Assembly (NCBI GenBank): GCA_944325085.1
Contig: CALUYT010000056.1
Coordinates: 1 to 40,969 of the forward strand
Origin: Candidatus Gastranaerophilales bacterium
GTDB taxonomy: Bacteria > Cyanobacteriota > Vampirovibrionia > Gastranaerophilales > Gastranaerophilaceae
DNA length: 40,969 nt
Reading direction: 5' to 3'
Positions 16,614 through 26,715 of this stretch are shown here, piece after piece. Numbering within the stretch: position 1 is the stretch's first letter; each line of letters begins with the position of its first letter. The notes beneath the pieces are model-generated. The model ran no database searches. It saw only the letters and a list, made by a program, of their open reading frames with translations, and had not been told where the DNA came from. Both the position numbers and the translations under genes were made by a program.

Positions 16614-18092
16614 GTGAAAACTAATATCTATGCACTAACAGATTCTCATCAAGAAAGTCATAACTTAAGTCTTTTATTAAGTGGAATATATAATTTAGAA
16701 ATAAATAATAAAACTCCATTTTTAATTCTAGATTGCGGAGACTTATTTAAAGGTATATATGATAAGGATTTATCTGTAAATGCATATTTAAAAATAAAAG
16801 AACTACTCCCTCAAGCTCAGATTTTTATAACATTAGGCAACAACGACTTTGGTTTTAAAAAAGATGATTTTGAATATTTAAAAACTACAATAAAAAATTT
16901 CCAAAAAGCCGGAATAAATGTAATCTGTGCAAATCTTACCGATGAAAACGAAAACAAACACCTGGATTTTGTTTCTGAGTATGAACTAATTAACATAAAT
17001 GGACAAAGAATACTTATTACAGGCTTTTGCTTGAATAACTCCTGCGCTAAAAAATTCAAATGTGAATTAACACAACCGGAAGACTGTTTTATAAATTTAA
17101 TAAAAAAAATAAAAGACAAATATGACAAAATAATCATACTAAATCATCATTGGTATCCATACAGTAAAAATCTATTTATCAAAGCAAAAGAAAATGGAAT
17201 AAATGTTGATTTAATAATTGGTGGACATGAACACTCTCCTATAAAACCTGACTTTGAAAATAATATATATTATCCATTATCATTTGCGCGTACAATGTAC
17301 AAAATGACAATTGATAATAAAATTGATGATATTGTAGAAATACCGCTTGAAGAATGCAAATTTATCCCACAACTTGAAAAACCAATAAGAGAATATGAAG
17401 AAAAAACAAATTTAAAAAAGCCTTTAGCAAAAAGAGTTTTAGACTTAACAAAGAGATACTCTGATCCTTGCCCTTTAGGAACATTTATATCAGATACAAT
17501 GAGAAAACTTGGAAATACAGATATTGCATTTCACTCTACAGGATTTACAATGTATCCTCTAAAACTTGAAGATAGTAATGTTATAACGCAATATGATTTA
17601 AAACAAGTTATGTGCGAATCATCTTCTATAATTGAAAAAATAGAAATAACAACATCTGAATTAAAACAAGTTTTTGAAAATGCAGCAAAATATAGAATTT
17701 TCAAAACCCGAGGCAACTCAAGATTTGTCCAATGTTCTCAAAATATAACCATTACAGGACGAATAAAAAAAGAATTCATAAATAACATTCCAAATCCAAA
17801 TGATTTAAATATAAATCCTTATGAGATTTTACAAATAACAATAAATGGAAAAAACTTGTTAGACAAAAATCAAAATCCAATAGATGATACAAAAAAATTT
17901 ACCTGTACAATAGATCACTATATAGGAACCGGCGAACAAGGTTTTGAAGTATTAAAAAATATTCCTAAAACTAAAATTTTAGAAAATGGAAAAGAAATTC
18001 GCATTAATGAAATGTTTTATAAAGCAATATGTGAAGCGCAAAATGAATATACAAACTCAAATTATCCAGCCTTCAAGTGGATAGATTTGTAA
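16614..18092 (+). CDS. 5'-nucleotidase/UshA-family metallophosphoesterase, cytoplasmic
   Basis: The 492-residue protein has both UshA-family domains. The N-terminal calcineurin-like phosphoesterase carries the metal motifs in order: TDSH near residue 9, CGDLFKG, LGNNDFG (GNHE in most members), LNHHW and GGHEHSP. From about residue 280 the 5'-nucleotidase C-terminal domain follows (FISDTMRKLGNTDIAFHSTG), which binds the nucleobase. UshA enzymes are usually periplasmic, but this one has no signal peptide, so an internal nucleotide or phosphoester substrate is likely. The start is GTG, with AAGGAAGG 8 nt upstream. The Asn-for-His change in GNND may alter the metal site. Confidence 0.85.
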   Translation: MKTNIYALTDSHQESHNLSLLLSGIYNLEINNKTPFLILDCGDLFKGIYDKDLSVNAYLKIKELLPQAQIFITLGNNDFGFKKDDFEYLKTTIKNFQKAGINVICANLTDENENKHLDFVSEYELININGQRILITGFCLNNSCAKKFKCELTQPEDCFINLIKKIKDKYDKIIILNHHWYPYSKNLFIKAKENGINVDLIIGGHEHSPIKPDFENNIYYPLSFARTMYKMTIDNKIDDIVEIPLEECKFIPQLEKPIREYEEKTNLKKPLAKRVLDLTKRYSDPCPLGTFISDTMRKLGNTDIAFHSTGFTMYPLKLEDSNVITQYDLKQVMCESSSIIEKIEITTSELKQVFENAAKYRIFKTRGNSRFVQCSQNITITGRIKKEFINNIPNPNDLNINPYEILQITINGKNLLDKNQNPIDDTKKFTCTIDHYIGTGEQGFEVLKNIPKTKILENGKEIRINEMFYKAICEAQNEYTNSNYPAFKWIDL

Positions 18093-18103
18093 CCATTATT
18101 TTA

Positions 18104-18133
18104 TTGACATGACTTAGCAATTTAAGATACCAT
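18104..18133 (+). promoter_or_regulatory. Promoter before the acyltransferase remnant
   Basis: A consensus TTGACA (18104-18109) and TACCAT (18128-18133) lie 18 bp apart, about 45 bp before the GTG of the remnant at 18177. The intact promoter suggests the fragment is still transcribed. Confidence 0.5.
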
Positions 18134-18176
18134 ATAAATAATTAATTATTATTGTATAAGGGATTAATAGATAGTA

Positions 18177-18458
18177 GTGCCAGAAACAACTGTAAAAGAA
18201 CACTTTAAAAATATAGATTTTTTGAGATTTATATTAGCAATACTTATTGTAATGTATCATGGACGGAAGGCTTCAGTCTTACCATATTTATTATTTCCAA
18301 CGTTTAATCATTGCAATGTATGTGTTGACTTTTTCTTCATTATTTCAGGATTTTTCTTGTTTTATAGTTTAAAAAATATAGACACTGTAACCTTTGCAGC
18401 TATTAACAAAATAATTAAAAATAAAATACTAAACAATTCCCCAATAGTGCAAAAATAA
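18177..18458 (+). pseudogene. Acyltransferase family 3 N-terminal remnant
   Basis: The 93-codon frame carries the first two membrane helices of an OafA/Acyl_transf_3 protein: NIDFLRFILAILIVMYHGRK, with the catalytic-type His after MY, and VCVDFFFIISGFFLFYS. The FAAINKIIKNK that follows would be the start of the arginine-rich segment leading to the third helix. Full proteins have about 340-380 residues and ten helices; here the frame stops and the ndk promoter follows within 12 bp. The GTG start has a weak AAGGG upstream. I read it as a deletion remnant, not a working O-acyltransferase. Confidence 0.75.
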
Positions 18459-18466
18459 AAGATTTA

Positions 18467-18475
18467 TGGTATAAT
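18467..18475 (+). promoter_or_regulatory. Extended -10 of the ndk promoter
   Basis: TGGTATAAT (18467-18475) places the transcript start near 18482, which leaves a short leader containing AAGGAG. It also excludes an ATG further upstream in the ndk frame. Confidence 0.6.
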
Positions 18476-18507
18476 TGCGCTATATATGTTTAAGAAGGAG
18501 ATTTATA

Positions 18508-18981
18508 ATGCACACAGAAGAAAGAACTTTTATTGCAGTAAAACCTGATGGTGTTCAAAGAGGATTAATAGGAGATGTTATTAAAAGATTTGAAACAAAA
18601 GGATACAAAGTTATCGGACTAAAAATGATTCGAGTAACTGATGAACAAGCAAAAGCACATTACGCAGAACACGAAGGAAAACCTTTTTATCCAAGACTTA
18701 TCCAATATATTCAAAGTGGTCCTATTGTAGCAATGGTAATACAAGGTTATAATGCTGTTGCAGGTGCAAGACATCTTATGGGTTCAACTGACCCAAATAC
18801 TGCTGAAGTTGGTACAATCAGAGCTGATTTTGCACAAGTAAAAGAATACAACATTGTACACGGTTCTGATAGCGTAGAAAGTGCAGAAAGAGAAATTAAA
18901 ATTTACTTTAACGAAAATGAATTATTCCCAGAATGTAAATGTATGTCTGAACTTGTAATAGAAAGCTTAGACGCTGAATAA
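18508..18981 (+). CDS. ndk: Nucleoside diphosphate kinase
   Basis: The 157-residue enzyme transfers the terminal phosphate between nucleoside tri- and diphosphates through a phosphohistidine. RTFIAVKPDGVQRGLIG at the N-terminus is the diagnostic first strand. The active-site His is in NIVHGSDSVESAEREI, and MGSTDPNTAEVGTIRADF binds nucleotide. A C-terminal extension of about 10 residues with two cysteines (PECKCMSEL) goes beyond most family members. The ATG at 18508 follows AAGGAGATTTATA; the longer frame back to 18475 overlaps the -10 box and is rejected as a start. Confidence 0.97.
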   Translation: MHTEERTFIAVKPDGVQRGLIGDVIKRFETKGYKVIGLKMIRVTDEQAKAHYAEHEGKPFYPRLIQYIQSGPIVAMVIQGYNAVAGARHLMGSTDPNTAEVGTIRADFAQVKEYNIVHGSDSVESAEREIKIYFNENELFPECKCMSELVIESLDAE

Positions 18982-19003
18982 AAATTTTTAATAAGTTATC
19001 TAA

Positions 19004-19035
19004 AAAAATGCCGTATCATGTGATACGGCATTTTT
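19004..19035 (+). terminator. Rho-independent terminator of ndk, abutting the tgt promoter
   Basis: Perfect arms ATGCCGTATCA (19008-19018) and TGATACGGCAT (19021-19031) are followed by TTTT. The extended -10 of tgt, TGCTAAAAT (19037-19045), begins 2 nt beyond this T-run. Confidence 0.92.
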
Positions 19036-19036
19036 A

Positions 19037-20177
<1,141 letters not shown>

Positions 20178-20179
<2 letters not shown>

Positions 20180-20208
20180 AAAAGATGGTTTTAAAAACCA
20201 TCTTTTTT
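20178..20208. terminator. Bidirectional terminator after tgt
   Basis: The arms AAAAAAGATGGTTT (20178-20191) and AAACCATCTTTTTT (20195-20208) form a stem with A and T tails on both sides. It can serve tgt and the convergent gene at 20229. Confidence 0.85.
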
Positions 20209-20228
20209 ATTATATATTCAACTTTAAA

Positions 20229-20744
20229 TTAAACATCTCTATGACCAACTTTTAATTTATGATCAATAACTGCCGTTTTTTGGTTTGCTTGTAATTTTCC
20301 GGCAATCAATTGGTAAGCAAGAACAGAAGCTGAAGCTATACCTGATATTACCTTACCTGATTTTGGCATATTTTTCAAAGGATGTCTAATTACAGCCCAC
20401 AATTTTGGACCTTCTTTAGAAAAAGCTTTAGGTAAAGTTCCAAATAACCAAGAACCACTCAAGAAGGCAACTCCAGTAAGTGCACCGTAGAACAATCCTT
20501 TTAATGCTGAATTAGCCATCTGATTAGCTACAGAAAAGAATTTCCATACATTTGCAATTTTTTCATTTACTTTTTTGCCATTTTTTTGTTCAGGTTCATT
20601 GGAAATCTGAAGATTATCTTGTGATAAATTTTGAACTTGAGCACCCACTTCCGGAGCCAAATTTTGCAAATCTACCATGCCTTTATTAACAGTTTTATTA
20701 TCAGTTGCTCTAAAAGTTACTGGATTTAATGCTACCTTCATCAT
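20229..20744 (-). CDS. Unknown small membrane protein with FRA-type N-terminal motif
   Basis: I do not recognise this 171-residue protein. It starts MMKVALNPVTFRATDNK, then has a polar Gln/Asn-rich stretch to about residue 75 and two probable membrane helices: SALKGLFYGALTGVAFLSGSWLF and VISGIASASVLAYQLIAGKL. The end is basic. The ATG at 20744 follows AAGGAG, and the in-frame codons before it lack a site. The NPVTFRA segment resembles NISFGEF near the start of the 2214 protein. Orientation is inferred as both termini in the cytoplasm. Its promoter lies in the mutS side of the 66-nt gap at 20745-20810. Confidence 0.75.
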   Translation of the reverse strand: MMKVALNPVTFRATDNKTVNKGMVDLQNLAPEVGAQVQNLSQDNLQISNEPEQKNGKKVNEKIANVWKFFSVANQMANSALKGLFYGALTGVAFLSGSWLFGTLPKAFSKEGPKLWAVIRHPLKNMPKSGKVISGIASASVLAYQLIAGKLQANQKTAVIDHKLKVGHRDV

Positions 20745-20810
20745 AAACACACTCCTTGCGGATTTATAAAACACTAAAAATTTAAATTTTGCCTACTTAT
20801 ACACAAATCT

Positions 20811-23390
20811 TTACATTCCAAATAACGATAACTGTGGAACTTCACTATCATTATTTACCATTTTCTTTCGAGATGCAAGGTTATTTGAAAAATCTTTTTG
20901 CATTTTTAACATTAAATCTTCCGAACGTTTGATTACAGCATTTGGAAGTCCTGCCATTTTTGCTACTTGAATACCGTAACTTTTACTTGCTCCGCCTTGA
21001 ACAATTTTTCTTAAAAATTCAATTTCTCCGTTTTGCTCAGCAATAGTTATCCTATAATTTTTTATCTGCGGATAAGTTTTTGTCATTACATTTAATTCAT
21101 GATAATGAGTCGCAAAAATACATCTTGCATTAATCTTTGTTGCAATATATTCTGCAACTGCCCAAGCTATTGCAACACCATCATATGTACTTGTGCCTCT
21201 ACCAATTTCATCTAACAAAATAAAACTTCTATCTGTTGCAGAATTTAAAATAAATGATGTTTCAATCATCTCTACCATAAATGTAGATTGACCCAATGTT
21301 AAATCATCACTAGCTCCAACTCTTGTAAACACCTTATCTACAATACCGATTTTAGCAGCATCTGCAGGAACCCAAGAACCTATCTGTGCCAATATCACAA
21401 TTAACGCATTTTGTCTCATATATGTAGATTTACCGGCCATATTCGGACCTGTTAATATCATAAATTGCGTTGTATCTACAGAATTTGATTTCAATTCTAA
21501 ATCATTTGCTACATATTCGCCCAGTGGTAATATTTTTTCTAAAACAGCATGTCTGCCATTTTTCACAATAAAATCATCTGATTCATCAATTTCAGGTTTG
21601 CAATAATTATTTTCAACAGCAATTTCTGCTAAAGAATTTAAAACATCTGCCACCGCTATACAATCAGCAATTTCTCTAATTTTTGATACAAATTCTTTTG
21701 AATATTCTCTAAAATCTGTAAACAATTTATATTCTAATTCAGTTGACTTAAATTTTGCTGATAAAACATCATCTTCATGTTTTTTCAATTCATCAGTTAT
21801 AAATCTTTCAGCACCGGTTAAAGTTTGTTTTCTAACATAACTTTGCGGAACCATATTCAAATAAGAATTTGTAACTTCTATAAAATAGCCAAAAACTTTG
21901 TTATAACCGATTTTTAAATTTTTTATACCAGTTCTTTCTTTTTCAGATTCTTCAAAATCACTAAGCCATTGCTCACCACCGGTTAACAAATCTCTAAAAT
22001 AATCTAACTCTCCGCTAACTCTTTCTTTGATAATACCGCCATCTTTTAAAAGCATAGGCGGATTATCAACAAGAGTATTATCAATCATTCTTGCATAATC
22101 TGAAATTTCTTCGCTATACTCTCTTACAGAGCTAAACATATCGTTATCTAAAGATTCTGTAGCTTCAAGAAGAGATGGAAGCATCATTAAAGACAACTTT
22201 AAACTTACAAAATCTTTTGGGCTGGCTGAACCGTTACTCATTCGAGTAGCTAGTCTTTGAATATCATAAATTTTTTCCAAATTTTCAGATAATGAATATC
22301 TTACATTTTCTTTTGCAACCAATTCAGAAACTGAATTTTGTCTTTTTAAAATATCATCAACATTTTTTAATGGCTGACAAATCCAACTTTTTAAAAGCCT
22401 TGCGCCCATATTAGTTTTTGTTTTATCTACAGCCCATAATAATGATCCATATTTATTTTTTTCTCTAAGAGTTTCAACAAGTTCAAGATTTTTTCTTGTT
22501 GAAGCATCTAAAATCATATATTCAGACAACTCATAAGGAACAATACTATCAAACTTTGGCATATTTCCTTTTAAAGTTTCCCAAACATAAGCTAATAATG
22601 CTCCTGCAGCTCTAAATCCTAATTTATATTTTGAATAACCAAAACTTTCCAAACTTTGAGTTTTAAACACTGTTTTCAAATTATTTTCTGCAAAAGAAGT
22701 TTCAAAAACAGAAGGCGGAATTTTTGAACAGTTATATCTTTTAGTAATTTCTTCAGGCAAATTTATAACTTCATCAGGAACAATCTGAAAAGGTTTAATA
22801 TCCTGTTTTAAACTAGGAGCAACAACTTCAGACGGATTTAATCTGGCAAGTTCGGCCATAATCATATTTAATGGAGCCTGAGTTGTTTTAAATTCACCGG
22901 TTGATATATCAGTATAAGAAAACCCAAATAAATCAGACTTTTCATCTTTATAAATTGCGCAAATATAATTATTAGAATTTTGTTTTAAAAGATTGCTTTC
23001 AGTTAACGTTCCAGCTGTAATAACTCTTGTTACACCACGTTTTACAAGACCTTTTGCAAATTTTGGATCCTCTAACTGATCACATATAGCAACTTTATAA
23101 TTTTTTTGAACTAACTTTTCTAAATATCCGTCAGCAGCCTTTGCAGGAATTCCCGCTAATGGAATTCGACCTAATTTGGGACCTGCATCACGACCTGTCA
23201 AAGTCAATTCTAACTCTTTAGACATCGTCAAAGCATCTTCAAAAAATGTTTCGTAAAAATCACCTAAGCGATACCAAAGTAATATCCCAGGATTTTCCTG
23301 TTTGATTTGCAAATACTGTTGCATAACAGGAGTGGTATCTTCTAACTTAACTTCCCAACTGTTTATGTGATTGATTTCCGCTTTGCTCAT
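20811..23390 (-). CDS. mutS: DNA mismatch repair protein MutS
   Basis: The 859-residue protein is a full MutS1. Residues 20-60 hold the mismatch-reading motif in YRLGDFYETFFEDA (Phe-x-Glu). The connector, lever and clamp regions follow. The ATPase domain has Walker A GPNMAGKSTYMRQ near residue 650, Walker B in FILLDEIGRGTSTYDG, and ATHYHEL. The C-terminus ends VPQLSLFGM, a short beta-clamp-binding-like motif (QLSLF). Together with MutL it corrects replication errors; mutL is not in the window. The ATG has no ribosome site and follows an A/T run with TATAAA 11 nt upstream, so its leader is very short. It is divergent from the gene at 23430 by 39 nt. Confidence 0.97.
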   Translation of the reverse strand: MSKAEINHINSWEVKLEDTTPVMQQYLQIKQENPGILLWYRLGDFYETFFEDALTMSKELELTLTGRDAGPKLGRIPLAGIPAKAADGYLEKLVQKNYKVAICDQLEDPKFAKGLVKRGVTRVITAGTLTESNLLKQNSNNYICAIYKDEKSDLFGFSYTDISTGEFKTTQAPLNMIMAELARLNPSEVVAPSLKQDIKPFQIVPDEVINLPEEITKRYNCSKIPPSVFETSFAENNLKTVFKTQSLESFGYSKYKLGFRAAGALLAYVWETLKGNMPKFDSIVPYELSEYMILDASTRKNLELVETLREKNKYGSLLWAVDKTKTNMGARLLKSWICQPLKNVDDILKRQNSVSELVAKENVRYSLSENLEKIYDIQRLATRMSNGSASPKDFVSLKLSLMMLPSLLEATESLDNDMFSSVREYSEEISDYARMIDNTLVDNPPMLLKDGGIIKERVSGELDYFRDLLTGGEQWLSDFEESEKERTGIKNLKIGYNKVFGYFIEVTNSYLNMVPQSYVRKQTLTGAERFITDELKKHEDDVLSAKFKSTELEYKLFTDFREYSKEFVSKIREIADCIAVADVLNSLAEIAVENNYCKPEIDESDDFIVKNGRHAVLEKILPLGEYVANDLELKSNSVDTTQFMILTGPNMAGKSTYMRQNALIVILAQIGSWVPADAAKIGIVDKVFTRVGASDDLTLGQSTFMVEMIETSFILNSATDRSFILLDEIGRGTSTYDGVAIAWAVAEYIATKINARCIFATHYHELNVMTKTYPQIKNYRITIAEQNGEIEFLRKIVQGGASKSYGIQVAKMAGLPNAVIKRSEDLMLKMQKDFSNNLASRKKMVNNDSEVPQLSLFGM

Positions 23391-23429
23391 ATTATAATAT
23401 TTTTATATCAAAAAAGAGAGGATTTCAAC

Positions 23430-24029
23430 ATGGGCTGTTTAAAAAATGTAACAAGAGCAATTTTCCTAACTGTAGTTGTAGTGGGGTTCATGGCTCTTGG
23501 CGGACAGAATTGGATTAAATTTCAATTTAAAAATTTTATAAACCCAAGCCCTGATATAGTAAAAGAAAGAGCTCAAAAAGTAGGAGATTTTTCTAAAATC
23601 AACAAAGAATTTGAAATAGAAAAAGCTGCCGGAATACTAGGATACAATGCCGTACTTGCAGAACATAAAGCATCAGGACAAAAAATGCTTGTTGTAGATT
23701 CCGGTAAAAAAACACTACTTTCAAAAGAAGACATTAAAGCAAATGATGCAGAAGATCGTATAAAAAATGCAATAAATAAATTTAAATATCAAGCTGCAAC
23801 TATCGAAGAATTTAGAGTAACTGAAAAAGGTGTAATGAAATCTTATGGACAAGAAATTCCATATGTAAGATTTACCGCAAGAGTAAAAAAATTACCAATA
23901 GGCGAAATTTCAGGTATAATTTCTGTTGTAAAAGATGAAAAAGGCAATGATAAAATTTTAGTTTCTGCTAATGAAAAAGAAAAATATTCTCAATTAATTT
24001 CAAATGAATTTTTTAAAGAAATAAAATAA
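23430..24029 (+). CDS. Unknown membrane-anchored protein
   Basis: I do not recognise this 199-residue protein. After MGCLKNVTR, residues 10-27 form a hydrophobic helix (AIFLTVVVVGFMALGG) that could be an uncleaved anchor. The rest is a soluble, lysine-rich domain with alternating strands and helices (ISGIISVVKDEKGNDKILVSA near the end), presumably outside the membrane. The ATG at 23430 follows AGAGAGGATTTCAAC; the upstream frame overlaps the mutS start. Cys3 is too near the N-terminus to be a lipobox. It stands alone, ended by a strong terminator. Confidence 0.75.
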   Translation: MGCLKNVTRAIFLTVVVVGFMALGGQNWIKFQFKNFINPSPDIVKERAQKVGDFSKINKEFEIEKAAGILGYNAVLAEHKASGQKMLVVDSGKKTLLSKEDIKANDAEDRIKNAINKFKYQAATIEEFRVTEKGVMKSYGQEIPYVRFTARVKKLPIGEISGIISVVKDEKGNDKILVSANEKEKYSQLISNEFFKEIK

Positions 24030-24063
24030 AAATAAATATAAAATTTAAAATTTTTATACAACC

Positions 24064-24114
24064 AAAAATCAATCCTTTAAATATTGAAAAATATTGTAAA
24101 AAGGGTTGATTTTT
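24064..24114 (+). terminator. Rho-independent terminator with stacked hairpin
   Basis: The outer arms 24064-24078 and 24100-24114 (15 bp with one G-U) enclose a second perfect hairpin AATATT-GAAA-AATATT. A T-run follows. It separates the 23430 gene from the flagellar cluster. Confidence 0.85.
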
Positions 24115-24219
24115 TACAAATATCAATTAAAAGATTGATGTAATTATTCTAATAATATTTTATTGTAGATATGGAAAATATTCACAAATTTTCCGGGGAT
24201 GAATCAAGGGATAGTTGTT

Positions 24220-25416
24220 ATGGTAGAAGATAAAATACAAAACTCAATATCAACAGACCAGTTATACAAAGAGTTTGACTGGTATCAAAACACTTTCCCT
24301 GCAATTATTCAGGAAACTTGTGATGACTTTTTTGACAAAAACTTTAAACTAAACTTAATTGGCATAAGTAAAAACATCAATTGCCTTATGGATAATGAAT
24401 CTTGCTTTGTTACTAAAATACGTATCAATCAAGATTATGATATGTATTTCAGACTAACAGATAAAGCTTTAGATATAATTTTAAACAAAGTTTTAGGACA
24501 ATCAAAAAACAAATTTAATATAAATAAAATTTCAGAACTTGAAGCAAAAGTTATTACATCTTTTAACAACTATTTATTTGATAATTTAACAAGAACTCTT
24601 CAAATATCACATCCCACAGAATTAAAAAGAAGTAATTTTGATTTAATTCATCTGACATTTCTAATTAAAGAAGTAGAAGAATACAACAAAAAAGCCGGAA
24701 AAGTAATAGTTACAATTCCCGTAACTTTAATAACTCCGGAATCAATTAAATCAAAAGGTGCAAAATTTTCAAATACAAGTTTCCCGACAAGCGAAACAGA
24801 TGTTAATATTCTTGTAGGAAAAACAAAATTCTCATTATATGATCTTAAAAATTTAGAAATAGATGATGTTGTAGTATTTGAAAACAGTAACATAGAAAAA
24901 TTAACACTATCCATACATGGGGAAGAACTTCCCGTAAACATACATCCAAACATGGATTTACTAATACCTGAAGCAAACAACGGAGGAGACAATATGGGTG
25001 ATACTCAACCAAATATATGGGACAGTATTGAAGTCGATATGAGTGCAGAATTTGATGCTGTAAAAATAACCCTTGGCGAATTAAAAGATATAGAAGAAGG
25101 ACTTGTTGTAGATTTAACCTCTTTATACGACAACAACGTAACCCTAAAAGTTGAAGGGAAATCTATTGCAAGTGGTTCATTAGTAATAGTTAATGATAGA
25201 TATGGCGTTAAAATCAACAATGTAATTGCAGATGGCGGAAATAGCAGTGCGCCACAGAAAAAAGCATCAGCCGCAGCACCTGAAGCAAACGAAGACACTT
25301 CATATGCTGAAAATAATGAACCGGAAGAAAATCAAGAAAACTACAATCAAGAAGAACACTCTGAAGATGAAGAATTTGATTATAGTGATTTTGAACTTGA
25401 AGATGAAAATATATAA
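24220..25416 (+). CDS. fliN: FliM/FliN (SctQ-like) switch or sorting-platform protein with two SpoA domains
   Basis: The 398-residue protein has a FliM-like N-terminal domain (LTDKALDIILNKVLGQ, ISELEAKVITSFNNYLFDNL). A SpoA domain at about 190-240 (NILVGKTKFSLYDLKNLEIDDVV) and a second, clearer one at about 262-335 (EFDAVKITLGELKDIEEGLVVDL...NVTLKVEGKSIASGSLVIVNDRYGVKI) follow. The last 60 residues are acidic and disordered. FliN has one SpoA and FliM one; two in one chain is the SctQ pattern, or a FliM-FliN fusion. It should form the C-ring or sorting platform at the export gate. The ATG at 24220 follows AAGGGATAG; an ATG at 24199 is possible. It begins the fliO-P-Q-R operon. Confidence 0.82.
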   Translation: MVEDKIQNSISTDQLYKEFDWYQNTFPAIIQETCDDFFDKNFKLNLIGISKNINCLMDNESCFVTKIRINQDYDMYFRLTDKALDIILNKVLGQSKNKFNINKISELEAKVITSFNNYLFDNLTRTLQISHPTELKRSNFDLIHLTFLIKEVEEYNKKAGKVIVTIPVTLITPESIKSKGAKFSNTSFPTSETDVNILVGKTKFSLYDLKNLEIDDVVVFENSNIEKLTLSIHGEELPVNIHPNMDLLIPEANNGGDNMGDTQPNIWDSIEVDMSAEFDAVKITLGELKDIEEGLVVDLTSLYDNNVTLKVEGKSIASGSLVIVNDRYGVKINNVIADGGNSSAPQKKASAAAPEANEDTSYAENNEPEENQENYNQEEHSEDEEFDYSDFELEDENI

Positions 25417-25460
25417 ACGTATTTTTAAAACAACAAAAGACTTGGGAGAGAAACTAATAT

Positions 25461-26030
25461 ATGGGCGGATATATAGCAAATTTTACAGTATATACAATGG
25501 CAATGATTGGACTAATTTGTTTTGCCGTTTTTGTATATAAAAAATTTACAGACGGAACTATGCGCAGTGACAACACAAAGTTTTTAAGTGTTGAAGATTC
25601 AATGAGCCTTTCTCCAAGAAAAACTCTTCACGTTGTTAGAGCAGGGAACGAAAAATTTTTAATTGCTTCAGATATAGAAAGAACAACCCTTATATCAAAA
25701 TTAGGAGATTCAAAACCAACACAAAATACTAACTACACTAATTTTGAAGAAATAATACAAAAATCTCAACCAAAATACGAACAAGTACAAAATATAATAG
25801 AAGATGTACAACCAACACAAGAAATTCAAACCCAAAATAAAGTACATCTTGAACCTATAAAAACAAAAAACAAAGCACCTCGAAATGCCGTAGGTAAAAT
25901 GGACAGAAGAATTCCAACACAACAACCGCCCCAAAATAATCCGGCAGTTGTAACATTAGATTTTGATAAACCAGCAAACCACGGTTTTTCAACAATGAGA
26001 GAAATGGCTAAAAAAATAAACGAACTTTAA
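25461..26030 (+). CDS. fliO: Flagellar biosynthetic protein FliO
   Basis: The 189-residue protein has one N-terminal membrane helix (residues 8-27, YTMAMIGLICFAVFVYKKF). A short FliO domain follows, with LSVEDSMSLSPRKTLHVVRAGNEKFLIASD (family pattern: L-x-p-k-x-l-x-v-v-x-v-g-x-k). The C-terminal 110 residues are Gln/Pro/Asn-rich and disordered. FliO assists FliP ring assembly and exists only in flagellar systems, which argues that the cluster is flagellar. GGGAGAG lies 10 nt before the ATG. Position between fliN and fliP is standard. Confidence 0.85.
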   Translation: MGGYIANFTVYTMAMIGLICFAVFVYKKFTDGTMRSDNTKFLSVEDSMSLSPRKTLHVVRAGNEKFLIASDIERTTLISKLGDSKPTQNTNYTNFEEIIQKSQPKYEQVQNIIEDVQPTQEIQTQNKVHLEPIKTKNKAPRNAVGKMDRRIPTQQPPQNNPAVVTLDFDKPANHGFSTMREMAKKINEL

Positions 26031-26060
26031 ATTTAACAATAAACATAAGGACAAAAATAA

Positions 26061-26699
26061 ATGGACCAACTACAAAATATGAATCCCGTATTACAAATAT
26101 TATTAGTAATGTCATTATTTTCATTACTTCCATTTATGTTTTGCGCAATGACAAGTTTCTTACGATTTGTCGTTGTATTTTCAATGCTAAAAACTGCAAT
26201 GGGAACTCAACAAGTTCCACCTGCAATCGTAATTATCGGGTTATCTATAATTTTGACATTTTTTACAATGGGACCAACATTCCAAAAAATGTATGATATG
26301 GGTTCTGTTCCATATCAGAAAAATCACGACATGATTGCAGCAATACAGGAAGGTTCCAAGCCTTTAAAAGAATTTATGCTAAAACAAACCAGAGAAAGTG
26401 ATTTAACATTCTTTGTAGAATTATCTCATAAAACCAAACCTAAATCACCTGATGATATTTCTATATGGGAAGTTGCACCTGCTTATATAATTAGTGAACT
26501 AAAAACATCATTTGAAATAAGTTTCATAATTTTTGTTCCATTTATCATATTAGACTTGGTAGTTGCAAATATTTTACTTGCTCTCGGTATGTTTATGTTA
26601 TCACCAACAATTATTTCAATGCCGTTCAAACTGCTAATCTTTATTGCGGTAGATGGTTGGGCTCTAATTGTACAAGGACTTGTCTCAAGTTATAACTAA
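26061..26699 (+). CDS. fliP: Flagellar/type III export gate protein FliP
   Basis: The 212-residue protein is the core of the FliPQR export gate. FliP signature 1 is in LPFMFCAMTSFLRFVVVFSMLKTAMGTQQVPP, with FTMGPTF after it. Signature 2 is in FVPFIILDLVVANILLALGMFMLSP, ending FKLLIFIAVDGWALIVQGLV. It has four helices with an external loop of about 75 residues. It lacks the cleaved signal peptide of most FliP proteins and is about 35 residues shorter. ANILLALGMFMLSP and DGWALIVQGLV resemble injectisome SctR, so the family edge is blurred. Confidence 0.93.
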   Translation: MDQLQNMNPVLQILLVMSLFSLLPFMFCAMTSFLRFVVVFSMLKTAMGTQQVPPAIVIIGLSIILTFFTMGPTFQKMYDMGSVPYQKNHDMIAAIQEGSKPLKEFMLKQTRESDLTFFVELSHKTKPKSPDDISIWEVAPAYIISELKTSFEISFIIFVPFIILDLVVANILLALGMFMLSPTIISMPFKLLIFIAVDGWALIVQGLVSSYN

Positions 26700-26715
26700 A
26701 AAAGGATACTAAATC

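Noticed and set aside
18475-18507. Longer ndk start
   Set aside because: It overlaps the -10 box, and the added residues are absent from the family.
24648-25298. Two antisense open frames opposite the SpoA-domain protein
   Set aside because: Serine- and leucine-rich translations typical of the complement of AT-rich genes; no start signals.
25226-25540. Lysine-rich frame overlapping the SpoA protein end and fliO
   Set aside because: Out-of-frame reading of the acidic tail (GAA/AAT repeats); FliO and the SpoA protein explain the region.
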